Below are positions 58,140 through 64,000 of a stretch of 64,000 bases of DNA, piece by piece (positions within the stretch are counted from its first letter, which is position 1; each line of letters opens with the position of its first letter). A program made the translations under genes and the position numbers. The DNA comes from Ligustrum vulgare (Eukaryota; Streptophyta; Magnoliopsida; Lamiales; Oleaceae). The notes under the pieces are model-generated. The model did no database searches. It was not told the DNA's origin and was given only the letters and a program-made list of their open reading frames with translations. The stretch covers positions 12,749,096 through 12,813,095 of the forward strand of contig OY743170.1 of the NCBI GenBank assembly GCA_963555705.1. The letters run 5' to 3'.

Positions 58140-58300
58140 TTTTTACCCTTTGTTTGATACAACTAGAAATTTTAATTTTAATTTAATTCAAAATTAACAT
58201 TAAATTTTAATCACATCTTTAATGGGACCAACAACTTTTCAACCACACATCTCATCAACTTTTATAAAAAACTACCAAAACATTAATTTTTATCTATATC
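58140..58300 (-). mobile_element. Dispersed MITE family copy (o)
   Basis: Diverged reverse copy with 'accaacttttcaaccacac' and 'atctcatcaacttttataaa'. The preceding 57620-58135 shows no gene; it holds two ACTAGCCAT motifs at 57750 and 58016. Confidence 0.5.
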
Positions 58301-58579
58301 AAACAAAATCTTACTTTTAAGTTATTTCTAAAATATAGACATAATTTCACAAACAAACAAAAAAATGTAGAAACGTAGTAAAAGCAACAGTATAATTAAA
58401 CACGACTAAGTCTTACTTAAATTATGTCCATTGATTTGAGTGGGTTTTGGTCTTAAATGAGCATTAAAGGCATGGGAAAAATACACAAAATAGGTTCTTA
58501 CATTAACACATTTCAAAAATAAAGAAAATAGTTTAAAATTTCACACATCAAGTGGTAAATAAAATATTTTAAAAATTCA

Positions 58580-58592
58580 CCCCCCCCCCCCC
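58580..58592. repeat. Poly-C tract
   Basis: A 13-base C run introduces a C- and CCACCA-rich low-complexity region up to about 58830. Confidence 0.9.
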
Positions 58593-58914
58593 ACCAAATC
58601 CAATTCAAATCTTCTGCAAAAAGTTTATTCCTCCTCCTTCTAGTCGTTGTCGTCACCACCACCACCCCCACCTCTGCCTCTGCCTCCACCTCCAACGTAT
58701 TTTCACAATCACATCATCATCATCATGACTATCGACACATCACCATCACCACCATCTCTGACATACCATCGTCGTTGTCGTCTCCACCACCATCATCTCT
58801 GACTTACAACCACATCTTGAAGATACAAACAGGTAACTGATGTGTGTGTATAAATAAAAATTTAAAAATTCTGAAGATTAATAAAAAAAATTGTAAACTT
58901 ACGTTTACCTTTCA

Positions 58915-59165
58915 TCAGTAACTTGAACATGTGACCTACGATATGTGCGGGTTTGACATGTGACTTGTGACCTTTGATTTGAACATGTGACATGTTACTT
59001 GAACATGTGACTTGTGACGAATATGTGACATGTGACTTGTGATTTGAACATGAGACCCAAAAATGTGACATGTGACTTGAATATGTGAGATGCAGCATTT
59101 GACTTGAACATGTGAACCATGACTTGTGATTTGAACCGATGACCCGTGACTCGTATATGTGACCC
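58915..59165. repeat. Degenerate minisatellite of TGTGACTTGAACA units
   Basis: Short units built from ACATGTGAC, TTGTGA and TTTGAACATGTGA recur about a dozen times without fixed length. Long ORFs on the - strand here are products of the repeat. Confidence 0.9.
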
Positions 59166-59384
59166 CAATGACCACCAACAAATAATCATCATCTCACCAC
59201 TACCACCACTGAAACCAGTGCACCAACACCTCACTATCACCACTGAATCACTGCACCACCACTGAAACAACTGTACCATCACTACCTTACACCGAACCCC
59301 ACTAACACTGCCCGGTCCACTACCCCCATATTTCAATACATTATTACAGATTTTAGATTAATATATAGCAAAGCTAATGAACCA

Positions 59385-59510
59385 AATGTGACCTGTGACA
59401 GCCACCACCATCGACTGTTGGTGTGACCTGTGACAGCCACCACCACCGACCTTTGGTGTGACCTGTGACAACCACCACCGACCGCCGGTGTGACTTATGA
59501 CGACCACCAC
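59385..59510. repeat. Minisatellite of GGTGTGACCTGTGACAGCCA units
   Basis: Four units of about 36-38 bp, each GTGACCTGTGACAGCCACCA followed by a variable CCGAC part. The CCACCA-rich DNA continues to about 59600. No gene is supported. Confidence 0.9.
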
Positions 59511-59739
59511 CCAAAAATTTGTCACCTCATATCTACAACCACCACCATCGCAATCTCCGATCACCACCTCCACTACCATCAAAACCACCATTTCACCCAC
59601 AAACACCACCAATAACAAAAAATGTTCCAAAATCCAGTTAAAAAAGAGTCATCGTGAAGATCGGAGCTCACAGTGCTGTTGTCACGAACCCAAAATTCAG
59701 ACTAATTTTTTTTTTTTTCAATTCTACTAATGGCTACTA

Positions 59740-61031
59740 GTAGCCTAAAATGAATTGAAAACGTAGCTGCTACTAGAAGCGTACTTTCAGAAACATGGCA
59801 CATTTGATACATTTATTAAAAACTCTTTCTAAACTTGTTTAGAATCATTTTAATTGTTCTAAACAATAGTTTTACCCTATTAAACATTTAGAATCATCAT
59901 TCCTACTTTAAATTTATCATTTTGATAACAACAACGTTAAAAACAATTTCAACACTTCATAAGAATAATATTTAAAACATCAAGTGGAACTTTAAAAATA
60001 CAAGACCCATTTCTTTTCATAAAAATCTACTTGTACATCTCAAAATCGAGCCTTAAATGATATTTAACTCTTAAAATACTAGAAGAATAAAAATTTCATT
60101 GTAAAATAGTTTTAAGTATAAAAATGGCTTATTCTTTCCTATCTTTCGGTTACTAATAAGTACTCTTCATTCTTGGCCGAAAATCTCTATAGAGAATCCA
60201 CTCTACAAAAATTTATGCCCCATTAACTATAAAAAGAGATATGAAACAACTGTGAACCACATGGTTCAATGAATAAAACTTGATGCATGTAATAAGAAGT
60301 TAATTTTAACATAAACTGTATAAAGTCATATAAACATCTATCATTCTCATTATTTTCTTATCAAACTTTCACATTTTCATGAATGAAAATAAATCATACA
60401 CTTTGCCTCTTAACTTCAACTTCTACCTTTTCCTAAAGTAATAATTTGAGCATTCAAATAGCAAATTTAGTTTGCTAACCAACTCAAGCAACTCTAAAGA
60501 TCATATTCAATTCAATCATGATAACAAAATTCATGGAGATTGATTTCATACAAGCATTATTTACTTATTCACATTTGCTTCTTTTACCATTTTTTAATCT
60601 TAACATCAATTCTCATATAGTACAAGAAATCATAATCAATTCAATGTATCATTTGTAATCACTTCACAACATTTACTTCTATATAACTACATTCAATTAA
60701 TGAATTTCATATTATGACATGAATGTAATGAATGAAGTGATATGCATAAGTGATAATATTATTCACTTTCTCATGCTTTCTTTCTTTATTTTCTTCTCTT
60801 TCTTTGAAAAATGATATGAATGAGTATGACTTTTCACTTTTTGCATTTCTTTTATATCTTTTACTTTAGGGACATTTCCCATATTAGGGTCGTGCATCGC
60901 GCGCATCATGTGTACCTACGACATAAGGTCACTATTCATAAATAGTTGGCATGCTTTTACGCCTCCAAGTACAAAAGACTTGGCATTCCTTTCTTTGGGC
61001 TTGCTAGCATATATATAAAAGAGACACTTAC
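59740..61031. other. AT-rich DNA without recognised genes
   Basis: Low-complexity A/T-rich sequence resembling 62281-64000 in composition. A GC-richer phrase GGGTCGTGCATCGCGCGCAT at 60890-60909 is the only landmark. It may be old LTR or untranslated retrotransposon DNA split by the insertion at 61032. Confidence 0.5.
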
Positions 61032-61954
61032 TGATATGATCCGAACCAGGCATTGAAGGGCAAAGTCGAGACATCGGCAATACGACAGTGATTTACGTGC
61101 AAAACGGAGTAAGTTTCATGTTGGAATCGAGCCGAGAAGACGAAAGAATCAAGCCGATCCGAGTACACGAAATTGTTTATGCAGAAAAGGAATTACGGCC
61201 GTAATGGAAATCCTTCACGACCGTAAAAGCTATTGTCACGGCTATAATCAACTATCGAGGGAAAATGCAGAATTTCAGCAGAACCAGACTTACGGCCGTA
61301 AGTCTGAAAGTTACCGTCGTAACTAATAAATCAGATTTTTGATCAGAGAGGCTATTACGGCCGTAAGAGAGTTCCTCACGACCGTAAATGAGGAGCGGGG
61401 CAGATTTTCCGGATTTTCCAATTATTTTATTTCCTTTTGGTTTTTAGGTTATTTTCCTATTTTAGAATTTTAGTTTAATTAGAATTCTATTTTGAGTAAA
61501 TTAGATGCTAGGTTATTTTGCTTATTTATATTTTTTACCATGATTGTAAACAGTTTAGTTTGAGTTTTGAGATTAATAATATTTGAGAGAGGATTCTCTT
61601 GTTAAAGGTTGATGAGTCTCTTTTGTATTTTTTGAGAACAAATCTAACTTATCAAATATTGCGAAATATTTGTGGCGTTGAACTTATCAAATATTGGCGT
61701 TTCCAATTAGAATCTTATCAAGGAATTTGACAAGCCCTTGTGGTGTTTTGAAAACCTTGGATTTCGATTTCGCATCGTCAATTTCTTGCGTTGTGAATCT
61801 TGGGTCAAGGTCCTACCGTCAATTTTATCTTTCCAGTATTTTAATTCCCGTGTTCTTGTTTATTTTTGTGTTTAAATCTGATCTAAATCTTTCTTAGGTT
61901 CTAATTTCGTTATTCCGCGTTGTTCGACGAGATTCCCCGATTGGGATCTCGTCA
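61032..61954 (+). repeat. LTR with repeated ACGGCCGT palindromes
   Basis: 923 bp with TG...CA ends, directly upstream of the PBS. Between 61193 and 61390 it contains TTACGGCCGTAA three times and four decayed relatives. The last third is T-rich. Confidence 0.78.
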
Positions 61955-61956
61955 TC

Positions 61957-61968
61957 TGGTATCAGAGC
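61957..61968 (+). other. Primer-binding site
   Basis: TGGTATCAGAGC, an exact initiator-Met tRNA-type primer site, two bases after the LTR end. Confidence 0.9.
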
Positions 61969-62280
61969 TTGGATCTATTTCAGATTCTTGTGTTTCTTGG
62001 ATTTCTTGCTTTTTTTCTTGTTTTTCGTGTCAGTCATAAATTTTTTCAGTTTAATCCATAAGAGTCAGTCCCAAAAATTCAAAAGTGTTTTCCTTGTTCG
62101 TTTTTCGTCCAAATCCAGTTTCGTTTTTTCTGCCATACTCGTAGTCCAATTCTCTGGCAGATTAAAAAAAAATTCCGAAAATTCCAAATATTTCGAATTT
62201 TCTCAATTTCCAAATTTTCATCAATGGGTGACAACAAACGGCCTGAAAGAGGGGAAATGAACGTAATTCACAAGCTATAG

Positions 62281-64000
62281 ATATAACATCAAGTCATAAT
62301 TAGTTCCTCAAAACTTCAACAAACTTCATCTTATAATACTTTTATTTATAAATTTAGATTCTTATCTCATGAATGATCATTTCCAAATCTTAATTTTTGC
62401 ACTTTATAAGCATGGATAAGTCATGAAACTTCATCACTAAATATCCCTAACTTCAATTTCTTTCTTGTACCAACATACCAACTTAAAATATGATTTCATA
62501 TGCCATTATTATATTTGACATAAAGACTTAAATTCTAAGATCTTTTACACAAAATCATCAACTTAAAACTTCATGCTAAATCCTCATTTTTACATCTTCA
62601 CATTCTTTAAGTCAAACATCTAACTTATAGATACAATTCTATAAGGACTTGCTAAGTCATACTTTATTTACACATTTCATCAAACACCCAGAAAGCACTT
62701 GCGATTCTAACCTTTATCTCAGCATACTATTTATTCAATCATTACACATCATCACAACAAACCATAATTAGCATAAACTATATCATCCATTGAGACTTCT
62801 TCTTTCATCACTTTATACCTCATATTTCATACTTTAATAAAATAAATTCAAAATCAAGTTTTGAACACATGCAAGGTAACTTTTTGAAGTGTACATTCCA
62901 GCAAATTTTATACTAGTTAACTCCTTTTAACATGCCGTGAATCATGTAAAATATATAGTAAAAGAATTTAGGTTAATAATAAGGTTTAAGTACAAAAATT
63001 GAGATACTTTCTAGTATGAAAACTAATTTCAAGCACTTTCATAAGAACAAGATTCACAACCTTAATAATCTTTAGTCTTTAAACCAACATAAATCTGGAC
63101 TTTTATACATTAAACTCATAAACAAGCTTAAGACATAAGGTAAGACATGATTTAGTGTTCAACATCAATTTGAATCATGTTTCAATACTTTTATACAAAA
63201 TTTAAGTCTCAAACCTTAGTAAATTCAACTCAAAGTAACAATTTAAGAGCATTCAAATTGAAGACAACAACTTAATTCCAAACAAACTTTGATATAAATC
63301 TTTAAAACACATCTTCTTTACTCATAACTTTCACATAATGTCATCAACTTGAAAATTTAATATTCCCATTCAAAAATCAGATTTTTAGTACCAATATCTC
63401 TCTTAAAAACATGTAAATACCTTCATTAAAGTTTCAAAATCAGCACTTAACCTTTCTGCCGAGCTCAACCTCAATTACTTTATAACCTTCATTCAAGTAT
63501 TTCTCCACTTATAATCATATTCATAAATATAACTATTGGTTGTTATCATTCTTAAACATAGTTCTCAACATCTAAAATATAGTATAACATCAACATAACT
63601 CAACAAAATCATTGTTACTTTATTCAAACAATTCATCAAATACTTAGAGGGCAATTATGTTCTTAACTTTCAATTTTAAACATAGTTTATCCATTCAATC
63701 ATAATCAATAAGAACCATATTAGAGTCTGAAAATTTAAAGATAATACTTCAATACCATATGAAAAACTTAACACAATATTACCCAATTCAAGTTTCACTC
63801 ACCTCTTCAAACTAAGAAGGAAAAATCATATTTGAGACTTATTTCCACACTTCTATACATACTTTCAAGAACATAATTCATCTTTCTATCATACAAATAT
63901 TGGCGAAGATTAGGAATTGAAGATTATCAACATGGAGCTAAATACTTGGTACAAGATTTCCCGTTCTTTGTTAATTTGATAAACTCAACATGTGTAATAA
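62281..64000. other. AT-rich DNA without recognised genes
   Basis: No ORF with a signature, no structural RNA and no clear repeat boundaries. The composition matches 59740-61031, so both may be one older element interrupted by the retrotransposon fragment. Confidence 0.5.

Larger units (their letters stand above)
61032..62280 (+). mobile_element. 5' part of an LTR retrotransposon (LTR, PBS, leader, gag start)
   Basis: LTR TGATATGATCC...ATCTCGTCA (61032-61954), PBS 61957-61968, a T-rich leader, and an ATG at 62224 opening GDNKRPERGEMN before a stop at 62278-62280. After that, typical retrotransposon sequence ends and local AT-rich DNA resumes. The rest of the element and the 3' LTR are absent. 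The TGGTATCAGAGC PBS occurs in copia and in several gypsy lineages, so the superfamily is open. Confidence 0.78.

Noticed and set aside
58862..59630. Several ORFs of 78-113 codons on the - strand
   Set aside because: They read through TGTGAC and CCACCA minisatellites; amino-acid patterns follow the repeat units and there is no start context or family match.

Overview
This is eukaryotic nuclear DNA from a flowering plant, most likely a eudicot. It is AT-rich and gene-poor, has GT-AG introns, and is full of plant transposons of almost every class. No bacterial or organellar genes, CRISPR arrays, rRNA genes or intact tRNA genes were seen. The exact species cannot be read from the sequence.

Only two loci look like intact host genes. 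The first is a six-exon alpha-type carbonic anhydrase on the + strand (14153-16548). It has a signal peptide, the three zinc-binding histidines and an unbroken reading frame across all five introns. The second is a single-exon, 291-residue basic plant protein of unknown function on the - strand (50989-51864).

The remainder is nested mobile DNA. From left to right: a long gypsy-type LTR fragment (1-2219) abuts a broken Ty1-copia element on the - strand (2220-10272), which carries a SINE and a Tourist-like MITE. An intergenic stretch with small hAT and MITE insertions leads to the carbonic anhydrase gene. A hAT MITE with a perfect 8-bp target duplication and an old local duplication lie just downstream of that gene. 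A Helitron with both termini recognisable (19431-27647) holds a hAT MITE and a solo LTR inside a solo LTR. A degraded Ty1-copia element with two short LTRs follows (28158-34531). Next is a CACTA element (34661 to about 38830) carrying an exon-like piece of succinyl-CoA ligase beta. Then come a hAT transposase pseudogene, hAT and PIF-like MITEs, a poly(A) SINE, an RPA-like (DUF223) fragment with a perfect 168-bp tandem duplication, and a hAT element split by a 1.4-kb foldback Mutator-like element.

After the second gene lie a GRF-zinc-finger element, a FAR1/FRS-type transposase pseudogene, low-complexity minisatellites, and the 5' LTR and leader of another retrotransposon (61032-62280) in otherwise unclassified AT-rich DNA. 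One small MITE family recurs at least 14 times, including inside a carbonic anhydrase intron. Because many target-site duplications are still legible, the order of insertion can be worked out at several places.
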